From Symsagittifera roscoffensis (taxonomy: Eukaryota; Xenacoelomorpha; Acoela; Convolutidae), in NCBI RefSeq assembly GCF_963678635.1, contig NC_087063.1, positions 78,885,617 through 78,949,616 on the forward strand: DNA of 64,000 nt. The letters are read 5' to 3'. Positions within the stretch are counted from its first letter, which is position 1. The number at the start of each line of letters is the position of its first letter. Positions 13,365-24,865 of this stretch are shown in pieces. Position numbers and translations under genes: made by a program. The notes beneath the pieces are model-generated. The model did no database searches. It had not been told where the DNA came from and saw nothing but the letters and a program-made list of their open reading frames with translations.

Positions 13365-13574
13365 ACGGTTTTGAGCGGTTTATCTAAAAAAATTGAACCG
13401 GGTCAGTATGTTTATAGAAAATGAGCAATTTTAGAAGTTAAAATACAAAAGAAGAACAAGAGACAACAGCTGACTGACTAGTCTTATAAATCGATAATGG
13501 ATGGCTTTGAAATCTGGGAAGGTGCAGAAATCTCGTTTCACAAACCTTCACTTCATGATTGTTAAAAAGGCAAG

Positions 13575-14324
13575 ATGTCTGGACGGCAAGAAAAAAGTCA
13601 ACACGCTTATTGGTGCATTATAGGAAATCAACAAAATAATAATCAGTCCCCCAAAAAACAAAGCGCCAATAAGGCTGGCGACAAGAAAAACAATGACAAA
13701 ATAACAACTGATAAGGCTTGTCATGGTAGCAAAAATGTCGAAGGAAAGAAGGTCGAAACATTATCATTTAAAATTTTGGCGAAACAAACTAAAATGAACA
13801 GTGCAGTAACTCCAAGCAAAGACAAACAAAAGAATAAGGTCGTAGATATTCATTCTTACTCTGCAAAGCGAAAAAAAAATTACGATAATGAAAAAAAAAA
13901 TACGTAAATCTTCTGACGGAAGAACGCTTGCAAAAAAGAGCGTGAAATTTCAGCAAAATTTTGGACAATTTTAACAATGAAGAAAGGGCCTAAAAAACCT
14001 AAAAATTCCAGAAAAAAAAAGGTCGTAGATATTCATTCTTACTCTGCAAAGCGAAAAAAAAATTACGATAATGAAAAAAAAAATACGTAAATCTTCTGAC
14101 GGAAGAACGCTTGCAAAAAAGAGCGTGAAATTTTAGCAAACTTTTGGACAATTTTAACAATGAAGAAAGGGCCTAAAAAACCTAAAAATTCCAGAAAAAA
14201 ATCATCTAAGTTACACTCACTCATCAAAAAAGGTCAAGAGTTGAAGAAGGATGTCCAATTTATTTTTGTGTCTTCAAGAAGAAAATATCAAATCTTTAAA
14301 CACACATCTGAGTTTACTGGATGA
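13575..14324 (+). pseudogene. ORF1-like frame of the L1/Tx1-like element (most complete copy)
   Basis: Begins MSGRQEK and runs open to 13907 (110 residues), rich in Asn, Gln and Lys with no membrane segment. In A-runs near 13860-13905 the frame is lost, but the next frame is open (IRKSSDGRTLAKKS, then a lysine-rich KKGPKKPKNSRKK segment, then KKGQELKKDVQFIFVS) to a TGA at 14322. A basic, low-complexity protein upstream of the endonuclease suits an ORF1 nucleic-acid-binding role, though I see no RRM or CCHC knuckle. The 183-bp internal duplication repeats the central part. Related starts are at 17894 and 19358. Function is inferred from position only. Confidence 0.5.
13838..14203. repeat. 183-bp tandem duplication within ORF1-like sequence
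   Basis: GGTCGTAGATATTCATTC begins at 13838 and again at 14021. The two 183-bp copies (61 codons each) differ at only a few bases. The unduplicated form is seen at 18157 and 19621. Confidence 0.85.
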
Positions 14325-15812
14325 AAACAAAGTTTCATTTGGTTTAATACCGGGCACAAATAGTTTTGGCGGTTTTTAGTCTTGCCAAAAAAATTGCTTC
14401 AAGTACAGGTTTCCAAATGTTAAATTTTGTCTAACTTGATTAGTTTGTTATCAACACTTAGGCAAACCCAAATTCTCGTCAAACAATTTTACTTTCTTTC
14501 AAATTAAGTATCATATTCTTACCCAATCAACCCAAAATTATTCGACGGGTGATTTTAATGCACTCAGATATGACAATATTAACATTTCTTTCAGAACCTT
14601 AGTCAAATGGTGCTTGTATCAAACGATTTAACCAAGTCGAAGAACAAAATGATAATTTCGCACTCAAGGGCGATTTTTTTTTGATTTTACAAATTTTGAC
14701 AAACAACACAAGACTTTTGAGCTTAGAATATGTTTTCATGAACTTCGACACAGCATGGTTCTATGCAAAGCAATCTAACATAAATCTCTGATCAATTGCT
14801 CTTGCACATTTTTTTCTAAGCCATCAAACATGTATCAGCGCGGCCCTAGTTACTGGAAGTTAAGTTAAGAATGTCTAACAAACAACACCAGTATATTTCG
14901 TACAGATCTTTAAAAAACTTTACTGAAGAAAGGAAGTAAATACAAAAACAAAAAGCATAATTTTCGTGACCTTCTGATTTTTTTTCAAGAGAACAAAAAC
15001 GTATCAATCAGACAGAACTTAATAATTTGATGTATTAAAAAATTATTAACAGAGATTGCATTCAGAGCAGAAACGGTCCAAGTTCGAGTTAAATTGAACC
15101 AAAATCTTTTCGTGCTTGAACATCTTCAGAAGACTCATAGGAAAAAAATATTTCAAATTTTCGAAAAATTCAGAAAACTCTAAGCTATACTTTTGCGAGT
15201 GTGCCCAAATTTTGTAATCAATGGACCACAAAGAACACAATTAATTCAATCAAGCGAATTAAAGTTGATCAGAACGCTTATCACACAGATAAGTCTATTC
15301 TTAATCAATCTCGAAAGTGTTTTTCAAATACCTTTTAAATAGCTCCACAACAGACTCTGAACAGTTACCAAGGACTTTTTTGAAACAAAAAACAAGTAAA
15401 CAAAGTGAATGATGAATAAAATTAGTGTACAGAAGTTGAACATTTATTTGGCTATGAACAAACTGAACCTGGAAAACTAGGTGGGACCAGACGGCCTTAC
15501 ATGTTGTTTATACAAGACTTTCACTCATGAGTTTTGTTCAGTTTTAGCTGAAGTATCTAATCGTTTTGTTCAGAGTGGAAAAATTCCCAAACATAAATAA
15601 AACTTCTCCCGAAATCTGAAAATGCCAATTAGTCTCAGGAGTACCGACGCAAAATTTTTTAAGCATGTAATCTGTAAAAGAATTTAAAAAAACCTTTGCA
15701 AAGTGGTGAAAAATGATCCTTATGCGTAGTTTCTTGGAAAACAAATGCATACAGCAAAACGAAAAAAATGAAAAAAAAAAACGTTTATTTCAGAAAGACT
15801 GGCAATGTTTGA

Positions 15813-15998
15813 ACGGTTTTGAGCGGTTTATCTTCAAAAAATTGAACTGGGTCAGTATGTTTATACAAAACGAACAATTTTAGAAGTTAAAATACAAAGG
15901 AAGAACAAGAGATAAAAGCTGACTGACTAGTCTTATAAATCGATAATGGATGGCTTTGAAATGTGGGAAGGTGCAGAAATCTCGTTTCACAAACCTTC
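15813..15998 (+). repeat. Truncated last satellite unit
   Basis: The leader sequence matches the other units up to CACAAACCTTCAC, then stops abruptly at 15998, just before the ORF1 start would appear. The array ends here. Confidence 0.75.
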
Positions 15999-16569
15999 AC
16001 GATTTTTTTCGGCCGCTTCAAAATTCATCGCGGTTAGCGACACGTCTGCCCTCTATTCGCATTTTTTTTTCTTTTCAATAACGAGCCTCTTCTTCAAGCA
16101 ATTGAATCTAAAGAAGTGAATGAAAGTTTTTGGTTACTGGGTCCCAAACTAGTTTCATATGCAGACCACAAAACTTGATTTATCAGTATCAGGCGACCTG
16201 GCACTTTATTTTGCTTAACCAAAAATAACTTTTGCAAACAAACTCAAATGATGATTGCTATAAGTAAGAGTGAAAAGCTTTCTATATCTGTTTCATCACC
16301 TTAAAAAACACTCGAGAAGACACAAAAATACTTGTTGTCTTGTTTTATAATTACAAAAAATTGAAAAAATTGAACTACAAACAGTCAAAAACTTCAAAGG
16401 TTGAAATTTTTTCCAATTTCAGAAGCACTGAAGTTTATTTTACGGTAGTTAATCTTTGAGGAGCAGGACATTAAGACTGTCAGTTTTTGTTCTCTGTTTA
16501 CTCTATGATTTTTCATAGGGCTCGTCAAGTTACAGTTAACTTGGAAACCACTAATGACTCCAAAGGTTT
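15999..16569. other. Unassigned DNA between satellite and ORF2-like relic
   Basis: AT-rich, full of stops; no motif recognised. It could be decayed palm-domain sequence of the same LINE, but I cannot show this. Confidence 0.3.
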
Positions 16570-17340
16570 ATAAAATGCAGAAATGAGAGAATCAATGAGA
16601 CTCGATAGGAGAGAAGTTTTATATCACCCTATTTTACATGGTGGGGTAGGCCTACTCTACCTAAAACTCAAATTTTTTCAGTTTTAAAATTATCAACTTC
16701 TTTGCCTCTTGAGTGCCAGATCAAAACAATTTGTTACCAAGAGCCTGTTTTTTCTCAAAAAAATGAAAAATTGTTGAGAAATACAAAAATTTCACTTGAA
16801 AAAAAAACTAGCGATATTGCATTATTTTCAAATGGTACAAACAACCGTTTCATTGTTACATCGCAAACAAAATTGCGAGATGTTTATTGTTTATGCTTGC
16901 AAAATTGTAATTTTTATCGAGCTTCAATTTTCGCTTGCTTTTGGCTGCAAATTTTTATCTCTGTGCAAATGAAAAATTTTACAGGCAAAGTTTTTACCGG
17001 CAAAACTTTTTTTTAGTTTGCGTACGCTGTCTTTAAAGGTCAAGAAAAGCGGTGATTTTTTTCATTGAGGTTGCGCCCAAACGTTTCTTTTGTAGTTAAG
17101 AGGTCGAAACCTTCGAACACTTGTTTTTACTTTTCCCTATCTACAACCTTCCAGAAACGTATTACAGTTTAGCAACTGGAAAATGTTTTTGTATCAAGAA
17201 AGGCTGCAAAGCTTATCTATGTTGTTTTGTTTGTTCGTGGCGCACACTCAAAATCAACGTTGTGGAAAATCAATTTGCAAACTTTTTTGTCAACGAAAAA
17301 TGGAAGATACTAAACTCAAATTGCTCATTCTGATACTAAC
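16570..17340 (+). pseudogene. Probable C-terminal region of an L1/Tx1-like ORF2
   Basis: A frame near 16590-16680 reads RREVLYHPILHGGVGLL followed by YLKLKF. This fits the R-x(4)-Y-P-x(3)-GGxGL-x(2)-LxLK block that lies after the palm domain in L1/Tx1 LINE proteins. Further on, about 17121-17333, a second frame has a CFCIKKGCKAYLCC-like cysteine stretch followed by VVENQFANFF, similar to the cysteine-rich C-terminal region of those proteins. Stops and frame changes separate the blocks. It lies exactly where the array is interrupted, so it may be the missing 3' part of the parent element. Moderate confidence, from motifs alone. Confidence 0.4.
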
Positions 17341-17349
17341 TTTCAAGGG

Positions 17350-17536
17350 TATCTTAGACTAGAGCAAGAAACCAGGATACCCGGTATCTGGCAAAAGAAA
17401 AATGAATTAATTGAAATTTTGATAGTAAAATTTTTCAAGTGTACCAGGATACTCTGTATCCGGTACTATAAAAAGTATTTCAAGCACAAGTCAAAGACAG
17501 AACAAAAAACAATATGCGAACCAGGATACTAGCATG
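17350..17536. repeat. Interspersed CCAGGATAC words
   Basis: ACCAGGATAC(C/T) occurs at about 17367, 17442 and 17519, with GTATC(C/T)GG variants between. It looks like a degenerate short-period repeat or the 3' untranslated part of a LINE. Confidence 0.35.
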
Positions 17537-17740
17537 TACTCTGTTATAGAATTAAAAAGAAAACCTATGAAAAGTGGTAAAAAAATGATGCTTATGCGTA
17601 GTTTCATGGAAAACAAATGCACACAGCAAAACAAAAAAAAAGAAAAAAAAAACGTTTGTTTCAGAAAAACTAGCAATATTTGAACGGTTTTGAGCGGTTT
17701 ATTTAAAAAAAATGAACCGGGTCAGTATGTTTATACAAAA
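17537..17740 (+). repeat. Satellite fragment (end of one unit and start of the next)
   Basis: Sequence from the end of the reverse-transcriptase segment (AATTAAAAAGAAAACC...) through the leader start at 17684 matches the main array. The gap between this and the truncated unit (15998) is about the length of the missing unit part. Confidence 0.7.
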
Positions 17741-19204
17741 CGAGCAATTTTAGAAGTTAAAATACAAAAGAAGAACAAGAGACAAAAGCTGACTGACTAG
17801 TCTTATAAATCGATAATGGATGGCTTTGAAATCTGGGAAGGTGCAGAAATCTCGTTTCACAAACCTTCACTTCATGATTGTTAAAAAGGCAAGATGTCTG
17901 GACGGCAAGAAAAAGGTCAACACGCTTATTGGTGCAACATAGGAAAACAACAAAATAATAATCAGTTCCCCCAACAACCAAGCGCCAATAAGGCTGGCGA
18001 CAAGAAAAACAATGACAAAACAACAACTGATAAGGGTTGTCATGGTAGCAAAAATGTCGAAGGGAAGAAGGTCGAAACATTATCATCTAAAATTTTGGCG
18101 AAACAAACTAAAACGAACAGTGCAGTAACTCCAAGCAAAGACAAACAAAAGAATAAGGTCGTAGATATTCATTCTTACTCTGCCAAGCGAAAAAAAAATT
18201 ACAATAACGAAAAAAATACGTAAATCTTCTGACGGAGGAACGCTTGCAAAAAAGAGCGTGAAATTTCAGCAAACTTTTGGACATTTTTAACAATGAAGAA
18301 AGGGCCTACAAAACCTGAAAATTCCAGAAAAAAATCATCCAAGTTACACTGTGAGCTAAGTTACACTGTGATGAACACTGTTGAGCTCGGGTGAGTTTAT
18401 TCCTTTTAAGCAAATTTAATAGATTTCAAAACTTTCTTTGAATTTCTTTCGTATCATTTAGTCTTCATCTATAAAACTCCAACCCTGTCATTTTGTGTTA
18501 GTTCAGTTCCTTTGTTTCCCTTCAAAATGGTTTTTACCCACACGCTTTGCCATCAAAGTGAGAAAAACCACAAGGACTGTACAAGCAAAGCCTGCTTAAA
18601 ATTTTCAGGAATGTTTAATTGGATAAGATTTGATTGTTTCTCTTTGGTATCGTATCATTTGTGTAAACATAACCCTTAACGTCCTATGTGATTTGATGTG
18701 AATTCTTTCAATATTGTTTCAATTGTATTGTCTTCATGCTAGGGAAGTGTGTAACTACAGCCTTTTCTAATTTTCGAGTGCTCAAAAGAGTGTCTAAGGA
18801 CTTGCGTAGAAATTCAAGTATTAAATGAATGATTTTTTCTACAATGTGGAAAATGTTATTTTTTGACTGGTTTTTGTGATGTTTTTTCCGGTTTTTCCTT
18901 GAACAACCCAAAAGAAGTGGTCGTAAACAAACGACAGCTTTGAGCTCTAAAATAAGCCAAACAACTTGAGCCAATGTTATTTCACTGCCTAAACCGCTTG
19001 CTCAAGGATTAAGCGTTCCCCAGACATATCTCGAGCGGAGGATTAAACTAATCAGCAGCATGCTCGTCGAGGGAAAAATAAAAGGAGGAATATAGCTGAC
19101 CGCTTCAGATGACAAGATTGCACCTTTTTTTGACTCCTAACTATTCGAAATTTGTATCCAAAAACCCCCAAAAGAGCTGATATAAAAGCACCAAACCCTA
19201 AAAA
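17741..19204. repeat. 1,464-bp tandem duplication, copy A
   Basis: Copy A spans satellite leader, an ORF1-like frame (17894-18223) and about 860 bp of unrelated downstream DNA. The next 1,464 bp (19205-20668) repeat it with only about six mismatches noticed by eye (e.g. AAAACAAC/AAATCAAC at 17945, GAATTTC/GAATGTC, GCTTTGAG/GCTATGAG). The breakpoint lies in a short AAAAC microhomology. The low divergence marks a recent event, or an assembly duplication. Confidence 0.9.
17894..18223 (+). pseudogene. ORF1-like frame, copy A
   Basis: 109 residues from MSGRQEK to NNEKNT, without the 183-bp duplication. It then shifts frame in an A-run exactly like the copy at 13575 (IRKSSDGG on). The tail ends differently: after SSKLHCELS the sequence leaves the LINE and enters unrelated DNA near 18345. 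Confidence 0.45.
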
Positions 19205-20668
19205 CGAGCAATTTTAGAAGTTAAAATACAAAAGAAGAACAAGAGACAAAAGCTGACTGACTAGTCTTATAAATCGATAATGGATGGCTTTGAAATCTGG
19301 GAAGGTGCAGAAATCTCGTTTCACAAACCTTCACTTCATGATTGTTAAAAAGGCAAGATGTCTGGACGGCAAGAAAAAGGTCAACACGCTTATTGGTGCA
19401 ACATAGGAAATCAACAAAATAATAATCAGTTCCCCCAACAACCAAGCGCCAATAAGGCTGGCGACAAGAAAAACAATGACAAAACAACAACTGATAAGGG
19501 TTGTCATGGTAGCAAAAATGTCGAAGGGAAGAAGGTCGAAACATTATCATCTAAAATTTTGGCGAAACAAACTAAAACGAACAGTGCAGTAACTCCAAGC
19601 AAAGACAAACAAAAGAATAAGGTCGTAGATATTCATTCTTACTCTGCCAAGCGAAAAAAAAATTACAATAACGAAAAAAATACGTAAATCTTCTGACGGA
19701 GGAACGCTTGCAAAAAAGAGCGTGAAATTTCAGCAAACTTTTGGACATTTTTAAAAATGAAGAAAGGGCCTACAAAACCTGAAAATTCCAGAAAAAAATC
19801 ATCCAAGTTACACTGTGAGCTAAGTTACACTGTGATGAACACTGTTGAGCTCGGGTGAGTTTATTCCTTTTAAGCAAATTTAATAGATTTCAAAACTTTC
19901 TTTGAATGTCTTTCGTATCATTTAGTCTTCATCTATAAAACTCCAACCCTGTCATTTTGTGTTAGTTCAGTCCCTTTGTTTCCCTTCAAAATGGTTTTTA
20001 CCCACACGCTTTGCCATCAAAGTGAGAAAAACAACAAGGACTGTACAAGCAAAGCCTGCTTAAAATTTTCAGGAATGTTTAATTGGATAAGATTTGATTG
20101 TTTCTCTTTGGTATCGTATCATTTGTGTAAACATAACCCTTAACGTCCTATGTGATTTGATGTGAATTCTTTCAATATTGTTTCAATTGTATTGTCTTCA
20201 TGCTAGGGAAGTGTGTAACTACAGCCTTTTCTAATTTTCGAGTGCTCAAAAGAGTGTCTAAGGACTTGCGTAGAAATTCAAGTATTAAATGAATGATTTT
20301 TTCTACAATGTGGAAAATGTTATTTTTTGACTGGTTTTTGTGATGTTTTTTCCGGTTTTTCCTTGAACAACCCAAAAGAAGTGGTCGTAAACAAACGACA
20401 GCTATGAGCTCTAAAATAAGCCAAACAACTTGAGCCAATGTTATTTCACTGCCTAAACCGCTTGCTCAAGGATTAAGCGTTCCCCAGACATATCTCGAGC
20501 GGAGGATTAAACTAATCAGCAGCATGCTCGTCGAGGGAAAAATAAAAGGAGGAATATAGCTGACCGCTTCAGATGACAAGATTGCACCTTTTTTTGACTC
20601 CTAACTATTCGAAATTTGTATCCAAAAACCCCCAAAAGAGCTGATATAAAAGCACCAAACCCTAAAAA
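19205..20668. repeat. 1,464-bp tandem duplication, copy B
   Basis: Nearly identical to 17741-19204. It ends at CCAAACCCTAAAAA, after which copy A restarts the unit while copy B continues into unique DNA. Confidence 0.9.
19358..19687 (+). pseudogene. ORF1-like frame, copy B
   Basis: Same as 17894-18223 with one residue difference (NIGNQQ for NIGKQQ). Confidence 0.45.
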
Positions 20669-21819
20669 CATCAATAACTTTTTTTCGTTACTTTTGGGTT
20701 ATAACTCGAGGAGTACAGAGCATTTATGTCTTTTCCAAATGGTTCGGAAGCCATTCCGGTTATCATTATTCCCCAAGTTTTTAAAGACTTTATTAGTAAA
20801 TCAAACGGCAATGCGGGGCTCAGTTTCTTGAAGTCGCTTATTAAACTCCTTAACCTTTTAGGTGATGGTTAACTACTCAAACTGCTAAGATCTTTCTTTT
20901 TTGGAGCAAAACTTATCACTCTCATATAAATAGATGGAGGTTTGCGACCAGTTGCCATCGGCATTATGCTTAGACGCATAGCGTCTAAATATACAGGAAG
21001 CAAGGCCCTTGAAGAGCGACATTTTTTTTCTGGGGAATTTTAGGCGGATGTAGTAATAAACGGGGAGCTGAAATTGCTGCACACTCCTTTTTCAAATTTA
21101 ATAGAGCGTGATGACAACCCAAAGTGCTCAGTTTCACTTAAATTAAGTTTTAGTAACTCATTCACATCGCCCACGTTAAACCGAATCATGTTTTTTTTCT
21201 CACGGATTTTCCATCATTATGTCGTAGAACGGCACACAGCAAGGTTGTCACGAGGCTCCATCGCTTTTTGCTGAAACAATGCAGACGCTAGTAAAAAATG
21301 CTTGAATCCAAATTAAAAGTGTGTCTTTTAGGTTACAGAAATAATACCTGACGTTTTTTTAAAGAACAACCTGCAAAAAAGCACCCGTACGTCTCAAGTT
21401 CAAATTTTTAAATTTGAAATTTTTTGCTTTCTGATTTTTGTAATTTGAAAGAGCAAAAAAAATGTATTCTTGTATCAAGTATATCCGGTCATAGGTCTTA
21501 TTGCCCCCAATGAGTCGAACGAAGAGCATGTGTCAAATCAATTGGTATTACTATGATAGATTGGTCCTCAGTATCCGGTCGAACGCAAAAAGGTACAGAA
21601 ACAGTTTAGAGACTATCTAGACGAGCTCTTAACAATTTTACCACCAGTTTTGTGTGTCAACAATTAGGATACTAACTATATGAGTTGATTTTGATAAATT
21701 TGATGTATTTGATGTACATGTTGATTATGAAACTAAACTGAGTAATTTTAAGTTACAATTCCAAAGAAAAATTCACATTAAAAAAATTAAAATAACTACA
21801 TTTTGTATACCAAAAATTA
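20669..21819. other. No gene recognised
   Basis: AT-rich DNA. The short frames (e.g. 20616-20831, 21074-21274) show no family signature. A perfect 8-bp hairpin TTAGACGC-ATA-GCGTCTAA lies at about 20969. Confidence 0.5.
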
Positions 21820-22107
21820 TGCTTTTTTTGGGAAAATTTGGACGGAAAAAAAATTCCGTTTTTTTTGCGCGCGCTTCCCCTCAAAATTTAGAAAACTTTT
21901 CAGAAAAAAAAATCTAGTTTTTTTGGGCGCGCTTCCCTTCCAAGTTAGTATATACTGGTGTCCAAGGGGTCAGTATATACTAAGGGTTCAGAATTTTTTT
22001 TTTTGGTCATTCGGCCAAAAATCGATTTCTTAAAAACTACTAAAGGGAGGACCCTTTGGGTCGGCAGTGGGTCGAATCCCTGAGGGGGCCCCTAAATCCA
22101 CCCCTGC
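21820..22107. mobile_element. hAT-like MITE relic (CAGGGGCGGATC family), inverted
   Basis: Carries GCGCGCTTCCC, TTAGTATATACTGG and GGACCCTTTGGGTCGGC words of the family, in reverse order, and ends CTAAATCCACCCCTG, the complement of the terminal CAGGGGYGGATT. The other end is truncated. The complete relative is at 59079-59516. Confidence 0.6.
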
Positions 22108-22905
22108 ATATCTATATGCTCATATTTATTTAGAACCGCGTCACTACTAAAGTTATCATGACGGGTGTACAGTAAGAAATAGTTCCTTTAAAAAATGTGT
22201 TTTCGATTTTGAAACCACGTCATGGCGACCAATTCAATTTGCGTTTTTTTTGAATTTTGGGAAAACTAGCAGAACATGCCAGTTCACCGCATTTGACTCT
22301 GTTTTATATTCAGAAAACTGACCAGGAATGCAAGCAGTCAATGTAGGGCTGAACATACTGCGTTCGACGCAAGAGTGAAACATTTGGGAACGGTCCAGAA
22401 TATTTGCTGATGTTCATGACTACTGCGTTAATCTAAATAAATGTGGATCAAACAATGGTCTTGTCATAAAAGTCTTGTCATGAAAACCGCAAAGTATCTC
22501 AACCAATAGCTTTCTCTTAAAAATTCAAGCAAAACGATTGATTGAGAATTTAAGTATTTTCTGTCCTTTTATCATAATAAATAATAATTCATTTTGAAGA
22601 GGAGGGCACGCCCAAAAAACAGTTGCTTTTGGGCAGAAATTTTCATCGCAAAAATGCTATAAAACGGAGTTGTAGCTTTTTTACAAAATTGCTTTCCTGT
22701 TTTTACATAATTTTATAATTTTTTTGTTTGAATTTGAGTTTTACTAATGTTTTAGAAGAGCTCAAAAAAATAAAATTGAAATTTAAAAAGACAGCAACCG
22801 GGCTGGCTCAATTGTGGCTGTCAATGTGGGATATTTTCTGATATGCGGCCCATAGTTTACTTGACCTTGCACGTTCATCGAGCGTTTTGCTTTCATGTCT
22901 ATTAT
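22108..22905. other. No gene recognised
   Basis: AT-rich DNA without motif, repeat pair or credible frame. Confidence 0.45.
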
Positions 22906-22907
22906 TG

Positions 22908-23292
22908 ATCAACCATTGAGATCCGAGAATTAGGATTAAATTTTTAAGATCAAAAACAACAAAATTGGGAGTAAGACAAAAAACACATACTACAAAAATA
23001 TCACGTTTTATTTTGACTTTGGTCTGCAACTCAATCCATCTAATAACTTTAGAAAACTTGATTGGGTGATAACCCGTGTTGACCAAAATGTGCAACCATA
23101 ACTTTAAACGCTTGATAGTGAATTTTGTGGAAGTTTTTGATTAACAATGATAAAAACATCACAATTGATGCTTATGTGAGGTGAGGTGAGGGGAAAAAGA
23201 AAAGCAACTCGTAGTTGGTCCAATTTTCGAAGAAAGTACGAAAAATTTACGCTTTAGATTGCTTTTTATTCGTTCATATTTTGAATTTTCAA
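22908..23292. repeat. 0.38-kb dispersed repeat, copy 1
   Basis: From AGATCCGAGAATTA to GTTCATATTTTGAATTTT this matches 24866-25265 in the same orientation, with moderate divergence and indels. The later part (ACAATTGATGCTTATGTGAGGT...GGGGAAAAAG) resembles the right end of the GGCTC hAT-like MITE family. The pair could be mistaken for LTRs but lacks TG...CA ends. Confidence 0.65.
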
Positions 23293-24861
23293 GAATCAAT
23301 CGCACACAAATTCTATCCCCACTCGCACAGCTCGCCCACGACGAATTGTTTAAAATAATGATTTCGAGTTTTAACTTTCGCTAATAACAACTCAAACTAA
23401 TAATAACAAGTTTCAAACTTTCTTTTAACCCGGTTGGAAAGGAATTATATAATAATCCCAACTAACGAACGCAGCTTACTAAACATCATAAACCACAAAC
23501 TAACAGCATGATTAAGAAAAGGAAACCCACAGTACCCAAACTGGATTAAACTAGCTTAAAGAACCGATAAATTATTCTTTTGAAGACTATTGATAAGTCT
23601 AAAAAAGAAAACATAAAACACCAAAAAGTCGAAAGACAAACCCAAACCAAACAATTTGATTTTTGAGAAAAAGACACAACTAAAACAACAAAAGGAAAAA
23701 ACCAGAAACAAACACGACACAAAAAGTTAACACAAAACAGGACCCCATAAAAAACCAGCATGAAATCATACCCTCACTCCTGGCCCAATCCACCAGAAGA
23801 GGATGACGTCCTGAGCATGCTTAATATCCGGCCTAACCCATCGCGCTAAAACACACGCTTTCACGCTTTGTGACACACTCCTTATTTTTGATAAAAGGTA
23901 CTCAAGTGTGAGCAATTCTTTTAAAGTAAATGAACTAAACAGAAAAAGCTTTTGCGATTAGAACTAATAAAAAATCATAACTAAAAAGAAGGACTAACTA
24001 AACATTTATATATGTAAAATATATATTGCAGTAGTATAGATCAGACACAACCTCGAAGACGAGCATCAAGCAGCTAAGATGACCTCATCACACATAACCC
24101 ACAGAATGGCTGAACCCAACCGATATGCCGCTCACAACCACAACTCAAAGGATTTGAAGTACGACTTGACTCCGAAGAAAAGGACTTCATTGAAACAGAC
24201 CAATGACCACCTCGATGTTCAAGTATACGTACAGATCCGAGTTACAGGGCATTCCTTCCAAAATTCGAGCTTCACGCCATTCCCAATTCAGATCGAAACA
24301 TAGTTCTCCACACCGATCAAGAACAGACGATCATAACAAACCATCTTGAAATCAGATTGATTTTGTTGACAATCTCAGTCATCGTTGAATGACTAAATGA
24401 AATCTACGAATCCAGTTTCCTGGAGCTTCCTCCTCCAAGAACGGAATAGAAATGATGCTCGCGAAATACGAACGATCAATCATCCATCCTCCATTACAGA
24501 AAGACCTGATTCAAACTATATATTATTATTGGTTATAAATTAGAGATTTTATCTCTATAAAATATTGAAGTCTGCCCAATCATACTCCATCTAACTAACA
24601 ACCCATTTATAAGCCTAGTAATCTCAGCACCAGAGTTTTCTGAACTTAACTTACAACTTAGTTGAATTTTCCAAGAGACCAACTCGTAACAAACCAGTAT
24701 ACTCTAGATCTATTGAGACTAAGAGATATAAGAGTAAGATTAAGATCGGTATTAAACTAAGAACTTGCACGAATCTATCCGGCCGAAAATAAGATAGCGT
24801 GAGGAGCAGACGGTGTACCTTATCTGAAATTACTCTATGAGTTAGAGATCCGTCCCAACTC
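23293..24861. other. A+C-rich block between direct repeats, no gene recognised
   Basis: The plus strand is conspicuously rich in A and C and poor in homopolymer T, unlike its neighbours (e.g. 23460-23760). A 74-residue frame at 24079-24303 (starting MTSSHITHRM) is polar and matches nothing I know. A hairpin TTAGAGATTTTATCTCTATAA stands near 24540. Confidence 0.35.
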
Positions 24862-24865
24862 ACAA

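Larger units (their letters stand above)
13365..15812 (+). repeat. Satellite unit 7 (long variant, 2,448 bp)
   Basis: Unlike the regular units, this one keeps the ORF1 segment removed by the deletion junction, so it is probably closer to the parent element. ORF1 starts at 13575. A 183-bp piece is duplicated inside it (13838-14020 and 14021-14203). Endonuclease and linker sequence follow to about 14870. The reverse-transcriptase start at 15409 is broken by a stop just before GPDG. Confidence 0.8.
2194..15998 (+). repeat. Tandem satellite array built from L1/Tx1-like LINE fragments
   Basis: Seven full units and one truncated unit stand head to tail. The word ACGGTTTTGAGCGGTTT (variants included) restarts at 2194, 4228, 6061, 7895, 9734, 11568, 13365 and 15813. 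Regular units are 1,797-1,839 bp; the first (2,034) and seventh (2,448) are longer. Each regular unit reads: untranslated leader, start of an ORF1-like frame, deletion junction, end of an AP-type endonuclease (GDFN motif), linker ending RGPSYWKL, then start of a reverse transcriptase (GPDGLT). Units 2-4 and 5-7 pair off as a trimer: units starting at 4228 and 9734 share private variants, and so do 6061/11568 and 7895/13365, with a 5,506-bp period. Every copy has stops and frameshifts, so no product is expected. Confidence 0.9.

Noticed and set aside
2194-15998. Regular spacing suggested a CRISPR-like or coding repeat system
   Set aside because: Period is 1.83 kb, units are LINE fragments full of stops, and there are no short repeats with unique spacers.
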